Shown here: positions 1 to 11,427 of the stretch, one piece after another
How the letters are laid out: every line of letters starts with the position of its first letter
Position numbering within the stretch: position 1 is the stretch's first letter
NCBI GenBank assembly: GCA_963827585.1
Contig: CAWHCK010000053.1
Span: 1-64,000, forward strand
DNA from: VAZQ01 sp963827585
Lineage (GTDB): Bacteria > Pseudomonadota > Alphaproteobacteria > Rhizobiales > Xanthobacteraceae
Direction of reading: 5' to 3'
Length of the DNA stretch: 64,000 nt
Translations under genes and position numbers: made by a program
The notes under the pieces: model-generated
The model's input: the letters and a program-made list of their open reading frames with translations, nothing else
Told to the model about the DNA's origin: nothing
The model's database searches: none

Positions 1-832
1 GTGAGCAGCGCGGCGGCCGAGGCGGCGGTGACGTTCGCGGCAAATCGCGCCGTGGGACGCATCGCGCTTGCGGTCAAGGCGAGCGCCGGTATGAGCCGGC
101 GAGGGCGCGTGCGTGAGGAAGGCTCGTTGCGCGTTCGCTGTCCGGGGCCGCCGTCGGGCGAGCTCGAGGCCGTGATCGTCAACACGGCCGGCGGCGTGGC
201 CGGCGGCGACCGCTTCGCGCTCGACGTGTCGGTTGCGCCCGGCGCGCGGCTCGTCGTCACCACGGCGGCGGCGGAGAAGACTACCGCGCGCTGGAGGCCG
301 CCGCGACCATCGACGTGAAGCTCGATGTCGGCGCAGCGTCCTCGCTCGCCTGGCTGCCCCAGGAGACGATCCTGTTCGATCGCGCGCGCCTCGAGCGCAC
401 GATCGACATCGACCTCGCCGACGATGCGCAGCTGCTGTTGGCGGAGGCAATCGTGTTCGGCCGCTCCGGCATGGGAGAGGCGGTGGACGATAGCCGGCTG
501 TTCGATCGCTGGCGGCTGCGTCGGGGCGGGCGGCTCCTGCACGCCGAGGCCATGCGGCTCGACGGCGCGGTGGCGGCAAAGCTCAAGGAGCCTGCGGTCG
601 CCAAGGGGGCATCGCCGTCGCAACCGTGCTGGTCGTGCCCGCGGACGAGGCGATGGTCGCGCGGGTGCGCGCGCTCGCCGATCGGTTCCGCGGCGAGGTC
701 GGTGTGTCGGCCTGGAACGGGTTCGCCGTGGCGCGGCTGTGCGCCGCCGACGGCGCGGCGCTGCGTCACGATCTCATCGCGGTGCTGACGGCCGTGCGCG
801 GGACCCCGTTGCCGCGGCTGTGGCTGAATTGA
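1..832 (+). CDS. ureD: urease accessory protein UreD, frameshifted
   Basis: UreD is the scaffold that binds apo-urease and, with UreF and UreG, loads nickel in the cytoplasm. The reading begins with GTG at base 1, with family text such as FAANRAVGRIAL and VNTAGGVAGGDRF. It changes frame near 280 (into LAWLPQETILFDRARLERT) and again near 610 (into the conserved end TPLPRLWLN and stop). Both changes behave as the loss of one base; the second lies in a run of five G where six restore the frame. The joined product is about 277 residues, the normal UreD size. It opens the ure operon, 22 bases before ureA. Because it starts at the first base, the true start could lie upstream. Identity is secure; intactness is not. 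Confidence 0.88.
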
Positions 833-854
833 GTCGAGGCAAGTCAGACCGGCC

Positions 855-1152
855 ATGAATCTGACCCCGCGCGAAAAGGACAAGCTGCTATTGCGATGGC
901 CGCGATCGTGGCGCGCCGGCGGCTCGAGCGCGGCGTCAAGCTCAACCATCCCGAAGCGGTGGCGCTGATCAGCGATTTCATCGTCGAAGGCGCGCGCGAC
1001 GGCAAGACCGTCGCCGAGCTGATGGAGCCGGCGCGCATGTGCTCGCGCGCGCAGGTGATGGACGGCATCCCCGAGATGATCCCGGAGATCCAGGTCGAGG
1101 CGACGTTCCCCGACGGCACCAAGCTCGTGACCGTGCAGAGCCGATCAGGTGA
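855..1152 (+). CDS. ureA: urease gamma subunit UreA, frameshifted
   Basis: UreA is the small gamma subunit of urease, which hydrolyses urea to ammonia and carbamate. The start MNLTPREKDKLL is canonical. The frame slips near 893 (one base missing before GCGATGGCC), continues with AAIVARRRLERGVKLNHPEA, then slips again near 1135. Restoring one base there gives the family ending VTVHEPIR and a stop at 1150-1152. Without that correction the frame reads on through the spacer into UreB and mimics a UreA-UreB fusion. Corrected length is about 99 residues against 100 for the family. Identity is very secure. Confidence 0.9.
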
Positions 1153-1327
1153 TGATACGATGACTACCCTCGTCATGCCGTTAGGCAGGCGTAGATTCGA
1201 GTCCAAGGACCGAGGTCCAGAGCGTCCGCGACGCGTTGCTTTCATCCGACGCGACGATGCAAAGCCGATCCTCCGGCTCGCTTCGCTCGGCATGCTGTCC
1301 CCAGGAGAGGGTCACGGAGTGGCGGCC

Positions 1328-1632
1328 ATGATCCCCGGCGAAATGTTCATCAAGGACGGCGAGATCGAGCTCAACGCCGGCCGCAAGACGGTGACGCTCT
1401 CGGTCACCAACACCGGCGACCGGCCGATCCAGGTCGGCTCGCACTACCATTTCTTCGAGACCAATCCGGCGCTGAAGTTCGATCGCAAGAAGGCGCGCGG
1501 CATGCGGCTCGACATCGCCGCCGGCACGGCGGTGCGCTTCGAGCCCGGCAGACGCGCGAGGTGACGCTGGTCGCGCTCGCCGGCAAGCGGACGGTCTACG
1601 GCTTCCGGCAGGAGGTGATGGGAAAGCTCTGA
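1328..1632 (+). CDS. ureB: urease beta subunit UreB, frameshifted near the C-terminus
   Basis: This is the urease beta subunit, with the classic start MIPGEMFIKDGEIELN and the block GSHYHFFETNPALKFDR. A GGAG motif about ten bases upstream supports the ATG at 1328. One base appears missing near 1551 (GGCAG for GGCCAG); restoring it gives the family ending TREVTLVALAGKRTVYGF...GKL and the stop at 1630-1632, for about 101 residues. It follows ureA after an unusually long spacer of 175 bases and precedes ureC after a 350-base gap, whereas urease subunit genes are normally tightly packed. Identity is certain from the family blocks. Confidence 0.92.
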
Positions 1633-1982
1633 GCCAGTCGCTCAAGCGCGAGCGAGGACAAGCCATGTCCGCGACATCGAGCAAGCTGGTTGAGCGTCGC
1701 GTGTCGTGCTGCAAGGCAGCGGCGCGGCAGCGTAGCGTGCCCATAAAATAGCAGCGGGCAAGCCGAAGCCTGCCCGCCGAGCCCAAGGTCCGCTCTGGAA
1801 ACACGGAGCTTCCGTGAACTCGATCGACTGCCGAACGTGTGCACAACCAACGGAACCAAGCGTCTCGAGGCAGCTTCCTGTTTCCAAGGTGAACGCTACG
1901 AGCTGTGGACGATCGTAACCTACGCAGGCCGCGGAAGCAATTGCGTACGCGCTCGAATGGCTGTGGAAAGCGGGAATTACTC
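1633..1982 (+). other. 350-base spacer between ureB and ureC
   Basis: No convincing gene is present on either strand; the open frames crossing it lack family matches and plausible starts. It separates two genes that are usually adjacent. The ureC start ATG at 1983 follows GGAAAGCGGG, which contains a usable ribosome-binding stretch. No perfect long palindrome or transposon end was recognised. Confidence 0.5.
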
Positions 1983-3698
<1,716 letters not shown>

Positions 3699-3709
3699 GG
3701 ACGTGGCCC

Positions 3710-4242
3710 ATGCAGCGCGCATCCGAGATCAGAACGGCCGGCAGCTGGAACGCGGCGACCGCGATCGATCGCGTGGTGCTCGATGCCGACGAGCGCCATC
3801 GCCGCCGCATCGTGCTGACGGGCGAACGCGGCACCGCCTTTCTGCTCGATCTGCCGCACGCCGTCGCGTTGCGCGACGGCGACGGCCTCGTGCTCGAGGA
3901 CGGCGCGATCGTGCGGGTCGCCGGCAAGCCCGAGCCGCTGGTCGAGATCGCCGCGCGCGACGCCGCACGAGCTGGCGCGGCTCGCCTGGCACATCGGCAA
4001 CCGCCACACCGACGTGCAGGTCATCGGCGACGCGGCTGCGCATCCGCCGCGATCATGTGCTCGAGGACATGCTGCGCGGCCTCGGCGCGCAGCTCACGCC
4101 GGTCGAGGCGCCGTTCGATCCCGGAGCGGCGCCTATGGACGAGCGATGCCCGGCACGATCCACGACGATCATGCGTGCAAGCGCCTCGAAGCGATGGCCC
4201 GATGGCCGTCATCCCGAGGCGCTCGCTCGACGCCTCGGATGA
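3710..4242 (+). CDS. ureE: urease accessory nickel-binding protein UreE, frameshifted
   Basis: UreE is the cytoplasmic nickel metallochaperone that passes nickel to UreG. It starts MQRASEIRTAGSWN and contains DRVVLDADERHRRRIVLTGE and, after two one-base insertions near 3965 and 4032, LARLAWHIGNRHTDVQ and LRIRRDHVLEDMLRGLGAQ, the core family block. The end is less certain: one frame stops at 4240-4242, overlapping the ureF start as ATGA, while another reads into ureF. A histidine-rich tail typical of many UreE proteins is not obvious, though IHDDHA is readable in one frame. Identity is secure; the exact C-terminus is not. Confidence 0.83.
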
Positions 4243-4937
4243 CGCGCGGCACGCTGCCTGCCGCGCTCTACCGCCTGATGGCCTGGCTGTCGCCGGCCTA
4301 TCCGGTCGGCGCATTCTCCTATTCCGAGCGGCATCGAATGGGCGGTCGAGGCCGGCGACATCACCGATGCGGCGACGCTGCAGCGACTGGCTCGCCGTGA
4401 TGATCGGCGACGGCGGCGGATTCTGCGATGCGGTGTTCTTCGTTCACGCGCACCGCGCGGTCGCCGGCGCGCGACGACGCGGCGCTGCGCGCGGTCGCCG
4501 AGCTTGCCGCCGCCTTCGCGCCGTCGAAGGAGCGGCATCTGGAGACGACGGCGCAGGGCCGCGCCTTCGTCGAGACGACGCGCGCGGCCTGGCCGTGCGC
4601 CGGCGCTCGATCTGCTGGCGGCGGTCTGGGACGGCGCCGTCGCCTATCCGGTGGCGGTCGGCGTCGCCGGCGCCGGCCACGGCATTGCCGCTCGCGCCGG
4701 CGCTGCACGCCTATCTGCAGGCGATCGCCGCGAACCTGATTTCCGCCGGCGTGCGGCTCATCCCGCTCGGCCAGACCGACGGCCAGCGCGTGCTCGCCGC
4801 GCTCGAGCCGGTCGTGGCGGCGACCGCCGAGCGCGCGCTGCCCACCGCGCTCGACGAGGTCGGCAGCGCGCGCCTTCCGCGCCGATCTCGCCAGCATGCG
4901 CCACGAGACCCAATATACGCGGCTGTTCCGGAGCTGA
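4239..4937 (+). CDS. ureF: urease accessory protein UreF, multiply frameshifted
   Basis: UreF acts with UreD and UreG as the activation complex of urease. It starts MTRGTLPAALYRLMAWLSPA and, across six frame changes (about 4326, 4386, 4466, 4605, 4690, 4870), shows PVGAFSYS-SGIEWAVEAGDI, KERHLETTAQGRAFVETTR, DLLAAVWDGAVAYPVAVGVA and LISAGVRLIPLGQTDGQRVL, ending TQYTRLFRS. All changes behave as one extra base, usually G. Corrected length is about 230 residues, as expected. The start overlaps the ureE stop and the stop lies three bases before ureG, which fits translational coupling. Confidence 0.86.
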
Positions 4938-4940
4938 AGC

Positions 4941-5562
4941 ATGACCGTCCACCATGGTCCCCTTCGCGTCGGCGTCGGCGGCCCGGTCGGCTCCGGCAAG
5001 ACCGCGCTGATGGATGCGCTGTGCAAGCGCCTGCGCGACCGCTACGAGATCGCGGCCATCACCAACGACATCTACACCAAGTGGGACGCCGAATATCTCG
5101 TGCGCTCCGGCGCGCTGGCGCCCGAGCGCATCGCCGGCGTCGAGACCGGCGGCTGCCCGCACACCGCGATCCGCGAGGATGCCTCGATCAATCTCGCGGC
5201 GGTCGCGGAGATGCGCACGAAGTTTCCGGCGCTCGACCTCGTGCTGATCGAATCCGGCGGCGACAATCTGGCCGCGACCTTCTCGCCCGAGCTCGCCGAT
5301 CTCACCATCTACGTCATCGACGTCGCCGCCGGCGACAAGATCCCGTCCAAGGGCGGGCCCGGCATCACGCGCTCCGACCTGCTGGTGATCAACAAGATCG
5401 ATCTCGCGCCCCATGTCGGCGCCTCGCTCGAGGTGATGGAGCGCGACGCCAGGCGCATGCGCGGCGCGCGGCCGTTCGTCTTCAGCAACCTGCGCGCCGG
5501 CGAGGGCGTCGACGACGATCGTCCGCTTCATCGAGGACAAGGGCGGGCTGGGCGCGGGTTAG
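4941..5562 (+). CDS. ureG: urease accessory GTPase UreG, frameshifted at the end
   Basis: UreG is the SIMIBI-class GTPase whose hydrolysis drives nickel insertion into urease. Readable motifs are the P-loop GVGGPVGSGKTALMDAL, the switch block TNDIYTKWDAEYL, the metal-binding ETGGCPHTAIREDAS, ESGGDNLAATFSPELAD, and the guanine-specificity NKID. Near 5511 one extra G breaks the frame; removing it gives the canonical end VRFIEDKGGLGAG and a stop at 5560-5562. Corrected length is about 206 residues, the family norm. It closes the ure operon; no ureH/ureI or urea transporter genes follow. Confidence 0.93.
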
Positions 5563-6130
5563 GCATCGTTTTCAGTCTCCCTCCAGCGTTGGTGGCCCTG
5601 CCCGGACCGGCCTCAACTTTTTTGGCTACCCATCGTCAATAGGTATTGACTACATAACGAAGTTTGATGTATGTGTTGCACATCCCGCTCGACGAGGGGC
5701 ATCTCCGGAGACGATCCTGAAGGCGGAGCGGGGTGTGGCGAACGACGGCCTCGGCCCAGAGCCGCCACGGTGGAGCGCCGAAAGGCGAGCGCGTCATGCC
5801 AGAGTTTGCGCAAGACGCGCGCCGCGCCTCACACGCGCGGCAAACAAGATCAATGCGCCTGTCGGCGCTCCGTCGCCCTCGAATTCGGGGTCGGCTCAAA
5901 ATAAAGTGTTCAAGCCCCCGGCGCCAACGCGCTGGGGAACGAAGGCTGCTGTTGGATACGGGTGCCGCGCAAACGGCATCCGCGGTTGGGCTGTTTGACA
6001 TTGTGAATAGGGGGTGACACCGCCTCCCGGAGACCTCGCTTTCCGGGCCGGTGGGATGCACGTGTATCCCGGACGCACACGCGCTGCACCGCATCCGGGA
6101 TTTCTCGCAGACTTGGCCGCTCCTGTATTT
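5563..6130. other. intergenic region between ureG and the TctC gene
   Basis: About 570 bases hold no supportable gene. Short frames exist on both strands but have arginine-rich shadow composition. The stretch around 6060-6110 (GGGATGCACGTGTATCCC and a nearby CATCCGGGAT) is palindromic and resembles dispersed extragenic palindromes. No tRNA or clear terminator is visible, although a run of six T follows a GC-poor stretch near 5617. Confidence 0.5.
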
Positions 6131-6149
6131 TTCCTGTTATTTACAGGAA
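6131..6149. repeat. short palindromic repeat, copy 1
   Basis: TTCCTGTTATTTACAGGAA is an inverted repeat with seven-base arms around a five-base loop. It is nested inside a wider CCTGT...ACAGG pair. A second near-identical copy lies about 85 bases away at 6216-6234. Confidence 0.7.
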
Positions 6150-6215
6150 ACAGGGCGCGATTTCGGCGCGTGTCGTCCGGCCTGCAGCCGAGCTCGGCGA
6201 GCGGGCTCCTGTTTT

Positions 6216-6234
6216 TTTCTGTTATTTACAGGAA
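6216..6234. repeat. short palindromic repeat, copy 2, overlapping the TctC stop codon
   Basis: TTTCTGTTATTTACAGGAA matches copy 1 except at one position. The stop codon of the minus-strand TctC gene (bases 6222-6224) lies inside it, so the repeat supplies the last codons and the stop. Confidence 0.65.
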
Positions 6235-7340
6235 GGCGACCTCGCGGTCACCGGCTCCGCGTCATCCGCCGATCGAGTCCCGAGCACCTTGCGGATGTCC
6301 GGCCGCACCGTGCGCATCTTGTCGAAGACGAGCTGGACATCCTCGGCGCCGATGAAGTCCGGCTTCTCCCTGGTCACGCGCTCGTAGTCGGCGATGAAGT
6401 CGGGATCGGCCGCGAGCGCGTGATAGCCCTTGCGCAGGTCGGTCACCGCCTCGTCCGGCGCGCCCTTCGGCAGGAAAAATCCGCGCTGCAGCTTGGTGGC
6501 GATGTCGTTCATGAGCAGGAGGGCTTCGAACTTCTCACCCGACGGCATCGTGCCGAATGCGTCGCGGTAGACCTCGGTGTAGACCGGAATGCCCTGCCTG
6601 GTCAGCGCCGGGTTGCCGGCGGGCTTGCCGTCCGGCCCGATCACCGCGTAGTGCCACAGCGGCAGGCCAATTCCGGTATTGATGATGTTGGCCATCACCT
6701 GGGTCTGATACGCCGGCAGCGAGCTCGAGGTCATGTTGATCTCGTTCTGCTGGAAGGCCTTGTTGATGTCGCCGGCGGAGGGAAAGCCGGTGACCGCCTG
6801 ATACGGCAGGTTCATCACCTCGAGCGCGAGCCTGATCCTGGTGTCGTGCGACGCGCCGCGGCTGTAGCCACCGAAATAGATCTTCGTCGCCTTGGCGATG
6901 TCGGCCGGCTTGTGCAGTCCTGGCGGGGTATCCTTGCGCGCATAGGCGACGGTCCAGCCGGTGGCGCCGCCGATCGGCACGTAGTCCTCCGACACGTTGA
7001 TCTTGAGCGCGGGATCGTCGATCAGCGGCGCGGTCGGGCTGATGGTGAAGAAACCCGCGGTGAGGCCGTCCGCCTTGGACTTGATGTTGAGCCCCAGCAG
7101 ATTCATCGCGTGCAGCCCGCCTGCGCCGGGCATGTTCTGGATGATGACCGTCGGCGTCCCAGGAATGTGCTTCGGCAGGTGGCGCGCCAGGATGCGCGCC
7201 TCGGTGTCGATATTGCCGCCGACGCCGTAGTTGACCATCAGGGTGAGCGTCTTGGCCTTATAGAATTGGGCCGAGGCGGGGCTGACGAACAACGCCGGGG
7301 CGACGAGGACCAGGGCGGCAGCGAGGACGCGTGTTGGCAT
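6222..7340 (-). CDS. TctC/Bug-family periplasmic substrate-binding protein
   Basis: This looks like an extracytoplasmic receptor of the tripartite tricarboxylate transporter (Bug) family that captures a carboxylate-type ligand in the periplasm. The start at 7340 gives MPTRVLAAALVLVAPALF followed by SPASAQFYKA, a clean Sec signal peptide with cleavage expected after SAQ. The mature part has MVNYGVGGNIDTEARILARH and NMPGAGGLHAMN, a divergent form of the Bug ligand loops. It is 372 residues, longer than the usual 320-330, and in a single intact frame. It lies 100 bases downstream of hyuA on the same strand and is probably the last gene of that unit. No TctA/TctB partner is adjacent. Confidence 0.8.
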   Translation of the reverse strand: MPTRVLAAALVLVAPALFVSPASAQFYKAKTLTLMVNYGVGGNIDTEARILARHLPKHIPGTPTVIIQNMPGAGGLHAMNLLGLNIKSKADGLTAGFFTISPTAPLIDDPALKINVSEDYVPIGGATGWTVAYARKDTPPGLHKPADIAKATKIYFGGYSRGASHDTRIRLALEVMNLPYQAVTGFPSAGDINKAFQQNEINMTSSSLPAYQTQVMANIINTGIGLPLWHYAVIGPDGKPAGNPALTRQGIPVYTEVYRDAFGTMPSGEKFEALLLMNDIATKLQRGFFLPKGAPDEAVTDLRKGYHALAADPDFIADYERVTREKPDFIGAEDVQLVFDKMRTVRPDIRKVLGTRSADDAEPVTARSPSCK

Positions 7341-7440
7341 AAGGAATGCCTCATCAAACGCACGAGCCTGTGCGGCCAGACTATCACGCCCTCCGCTTGT
7401 CGTCCGCGCGCAAGCGGGGACGTCAACCTCCGTCATTCCA

Positions 7441-9515
7441 TCATGCACTCGGCAGATCGAGCTCGATGTTCAAATAGGCGTCGACCTGTGCCCGCTGTCC
7501 CGGATAGAGCACGATGGTCGACGTTTTCTCCTCGATGACCGCCGGGCCCTCGATGCGCGCTCCGGGCGGGATGACGCTGCGCCGCAGCACCGGCACCTCG
7601 CGAGCAGCGGTCGCGCTGAAATAGGCTTGCCTGGTGACCTGCGACGTGGGGTTTGGCGCTGCTGCCGTGTCCGGCGCATCGAACGTCTTCGGCGGCCGGC
7701 TTCGGGATCAGGCCGATGGCCGTGACCTGGAAATTGACGATCTCGACCGCTTCGGCCTGCGCCATGTGGCCGTAGCGGCGCTGATGCGCGTCGTGGAACC
7801 GCCGCGATCAGGTCGGCCAGGTCGTCCGCGCCCGCGCAAGCCGCGGCACCGGCACGGAGACCTCGTAGGATTGGCCGCGATAGCGCATGCCGGCGTGGCG
7901 GCGCGTCTGCAGCCGCTCGCGCGGGAATTGCTCCTGCATCAGATCCGCGCAGCGCTCGCGTTCCATCCCGGCAAAGATCGTCATCGAGCTCGGCCGCGGT
8001 CGTGCGCGTCGACCGGCGTGATGCGGGTGACGCTGCGCTCCTGCTGCACGTCGGTGACCAGCATCCCGTGGGCGCTGAAGGTGCCGGGGTCGCGCGGAAT
8101 GAGAATCCGGCCGATGCCGAGCTCGGCCGCGATCATCCCGGCGATGGTCGGACCCATGCCGCCGAACGGCACCAGCGTGAACTCGCGCGGATCGTAGCCG
8201 CGCTCGACCGTGATGGTGCGCATCGCCACCACACGTTGGTGGCGAGCACCCGCAGGATGCCCCAGGCCGCCTCGATCGGCGATATCCCGAGCGGCGCGGC
8301 CACGCGGGTCGACCACGGCCTCGCGCGCTTGTGCGTTGCGAGATCGGCATCGCGCCGTCGAGCAGCGCCGTGGGATTGAGATGGCCCGAGCAGCACCAGC
8401 GCGTCGGTCAGCGTCGGCGCTCGCTGCCGCCGCGGCCATAGCAGGCCGGGCCGGGATCGGCGCCCGCGCTCTGCGGCCCGACCTTGAGTACGTGGCCGAG
8501 CTGCACCGAGGCAATGCTGCCGCCGCCGGCGCCGATGGTCTCGATGTCGACCGTGCGGGTCCGCAGCGGATGCCGCGCGACCGTCACCTCCGATTTGAAC
8601 AAGCGGCGGGCCCGGAAGCACCGCCATGTCGGAGCTGGTTCCGCCGGTATCGAAGGTGATGAGGTTCTCGATGCCCTTCACGTCGCCGAGATGGCGGCCG
8701 CCGATGACGCCGGCGACCGGCCCGGACATCACGGTCTGGATCGGCGTGCGCTGCCAGCATGCGTGCGCTCGCCGCTCCGCCGTCCGATTTCATCATCAGC
8801 GCGCGCGAGCGCGGAAAGCGCCGCAGCGACAGCTCTTCCAGCGTGTGCAGATAGCGCGAGACCGGCGGGCCGATATAGGCATTGGCCACGGTCGAGGCCG
8901 TGCGCTCGTATTCGCGCCATTCCGGATTGACTTCGTGCGACAGCGACACGTAGAGGCCGGGCGCGATGGCGCGAATGATCTCGGCCGCGGCCTGCTCGTG
9001 GCGCGGGATTGGCGTAGGCGAACAGGAAGCACACGGCGATCGCCTCGACGCCGTCGGCAACGAGCTTGCGCGACCGCGCCCGCGACGTCCTCCGCCACGC
9101 AGCGGCTCGATCACCTCGCCCTGGGCGCCGAGCCGTTCGCGGACCTCGAAGATGCGGTCGCGCGTGAGCAGCATTCTCGGCGCCGGGGCGAAGATGTTGA
9201 ACACGTCCTCGCCGCGCCATTGCCGGCCGATCTCGTAGACGTCGCGGAATCCGCGCGTCGTCAGCAGCCCCACGCGCACGCCCTTGCCTTCGAGCAGGGT
9301 GTTGAGCGCGGCGGTCGAGCCGTGCAGGATCAGCGATACCGAATTCGCGCCGAAGTCGCGCGCGAGATCCTCGCGTGACGATGCTCCATCACGGCCGCCG
9401 GCTGCGCCGGATTCGAGAGGTATTTGCGGACGGCGACCAGCTCGCCCTGGTCTTCGTCGAAGGCGGTGACGTCGGTGAAGGTCCCGCCGACGTCGATGCC
9501 GACCCGCAATTTCAT
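7441..9515 (-). CDS. hydantoinase/5-oxoprolinase family protein, HyuA-like (ATP-binding) subunit, frameshifted
   Basis: HyuA-type subunits are sugar-kinase-fold ATPases that work with HyuB to open cyclic amides (N-methylhydantoin, 5-oxoproline) or, in relatives, to carboxylate ketones. The start MKLRVGIDVGGTFTDVTAF carries the phosphate-binding DVGGTFTD. Further blocks lie in different frames: LILHGSTAALNTLLEGKG, TTRGFRDVYEIGR, IETIGAGGGSIASV, VGPQSAGADPGPACYG, FGGMGPTIAGMIAAELG. The last readable frame ends near the stop at 7441-7443 with IELDLPSA. Around nine frame changes are needed; corrected length is about 690 residues, normal for the family. Its ATG overlaps the hyuB stop (ATGA), implying coupling. 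The substrate cannot be assigned. Confidence 0.85.
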
Positions 9516-11285
9516 ACGAGGCCGTCTTCTGCCGACGCAGCCGCGCTGTCGCGTCGGCGTCGACATCGAAGGTCGGCATCGAGCACGACGCCATAGTCCG
9601 TCGCGCGCGGCCGCCGCGTGACACATAGCCGCGCGCGACATCCTCGCGCACCCGCGCCGGCGTCGCGTGACGAGAGGATCGCCCCAGCCGCCGCCGCCGG
9701 CGAACTCCACCGACAGGAGATCGCCGCGCTTGAGACGCAGGCCCGCGACCTTGGAGGTCAGCGCGCGCTCGGCCGTGCCGCCGGGGTTCGAGCACCGCCT
9801 TCGAGGCGCGCGCCGGCTTCGCGCCGAACACGCCGGGCGAGGAGAACTTGAAGCGGTCCATGCGCAGGTTCACGCTCGATTCGTCCGCCGAGAATGCGCC
9901 ACTGCCGGCGCACGCCGAGCCCGCCGCGAAAGGTCCCGGGTCCGCCCGAGTCGCGCCGCGAGCTCGTAGCGCTCGACGCGGACCGGAAACTCGGTCTCGA
10001 TCGCCTCCACCGGCGTGTTCATGACGTTGACGACGAGCTCGTCCATGGCGCTCACGCCGTCGCCGTCGGGGCGCGCGCCCGGTGCCGCCGTTCAGGATTT
10101 CATATTGCGAGTACCAGCGGCCCGGATTTCGGATGGCGGCCCGGCGCTCGACAGCGAGCCGCCCGCCGCGCTGCCCGGCGCCGGCACGCGGCCGGGCAGC
10201 GCCTGCGCGAGCACGCGCATGATGACCGAGGTCGTGACCTGGCTCGGGCGCACGTACATGTTCACCGGCGCGGGAAAGCGCGGATTGAGCAGCGAGCCTT
10301 CCGGCGGATAGGACACGCGCACCGGCCGCGACAGCCCGTCGTTCACCGGCAGGTCCGGAATGAAGATCATCTTCACCAGGCATTCGATGAAATTGCGCGA
10401 GACGCAGGGCCGCAGGTTGATCGGTCCGCGCGCCTGCGCGTCGCTGTCGAGAATGAAATGCAGCGTGTCGCCCTCGACCTCAAGCGACGCCGAGATGCGA
10501 TGCGGCTTGGCGAGGTCGACGCCGTCGTCGTCGAGATAGTCGGTCTCGGGGCCGTAGCGCCCGTCGGGCACCTTGGCGATCTCCTTGCGCAGCTCGGTCT
10601 CGCAAATGTCCATCCAGCGTCGCCAGCAGGCCAGCACGTTATCGACGCCGTATTTGCCGAACAGCTCGGCGAATTTGCCCAGGCCATAGGTGTTGGTGTT
10701 GACCTGCGCCTTGATGTCGCCCCAGGTGACTTCCGGCGTGCGCGTATTGGCGCAGATGAGCGCTTCCACGTCGGTGTTGAGCTCGCCGCGGCGCAGGATC
10801 TTGAGCGGCGGGATCAGCAGGCCCTCCTGGAACAGGTCGGTGGCGTCGCCGCTGTTGGTCCCGGGAACCTTGCCGCCGAGGTCCGGCTTGTGGGCGATGT
10901 TGCCGATGAAGCCGACGATGCGCTCGCCCACGAACATCGGCGAAATCACCGTCACGTCGGTCGCGTGGTTCTGGCAGGCCTGGTAGGGATGGTTGACGAT
11001 GAAGGCGTCGCCCGGCTCGATCGCGTCGCGGAAGCGCCGGCGGATCTCGTTCACCTGCGCCGCCAGCGGTCCGATATGCAGCGGTTGCGGGATGCCCTGC
11101 GCCACCATGCGGCCCTCGCCGTCGAAGATCGCGAAGGTGAAATCCTGGCTTTCCTTGATGATGGTCGAATAGCCCGTGCGCAGCATGTTGAGCGTGAGCT
11201 CGCGGGCGATCTGCAGCGTGGACTGGTAGATGACTTCAAGGTCGATGGCGTTCACTGCTGCGTCTTTCTCAGGGGTCGTGGCCAC
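9512..11285 (-). CDS. hydantoinase/5-oxoprolinase family protein, HyuB-like subunit, frameshifted
   Basis: This is the partner subunit of HyuA. About 400 N-terminal residues read cleanly: DLEVIYQSTLQIARELTLNM, GDAFIVNHPYQACQNHATDV, FIGNIAHKPDLGG and LLIPPLKILRRGELN are family blocks. After about 10110 the frame changes several times (GRWYSQYEILNGGTG, MDELVVNVMNTPVEAIETEF, GGGGWGDPL) and ends near 9512 overlapping the hyuA start. Start is taken as GTG at 11285; a GAGAAG motif sits only three bases upstream, so a slightly later start is possible. Expected length is about 590 residues, as for HyuB. A dispersed repeat separates it from the upstream binding-protein gene. Confidence 0.85.
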
Positions 11286-11289
11286 CTTC

Positions 11290-11405
11290 TCAGGTCATGC
11301 CCGCGCTAAGCGGGCATCCAGTAATCGTTGCTCGCTCGATCGCACGTGCCCCCAGGCCTGTCCGGCGTTTACTGGATCAACCGGCCAAGCCGGGCGGCGA
11401 CAGCG
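11290..11405. repeat. dispersed palindromic intergenic element
   Basis: The stretch starts GTCATGCCCGCGCTAAGCGG and has an inverted pair CATCCAGTAA...TTACTGGAT about 55 bases apart, followed by CCGGCCAAGCCGGGCGG. This layout is typical of dispersed extragenic palindromes in Bradyrhizobium-like genomes. It fills most of the gap between the ABC binding-protein gene and hyuB. Confidence 0.6.
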
Positions 11406-11427
11406 CATTCGGGTGGTCGTTCGGCGT

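Noticed and set aside
896..1564. An apparent UreA-UreB fusion frame.
   Set aside because: Restoring one base near 1135 recreates the canonical UreA ending VHEPIR and its stop, so the genes are separate.
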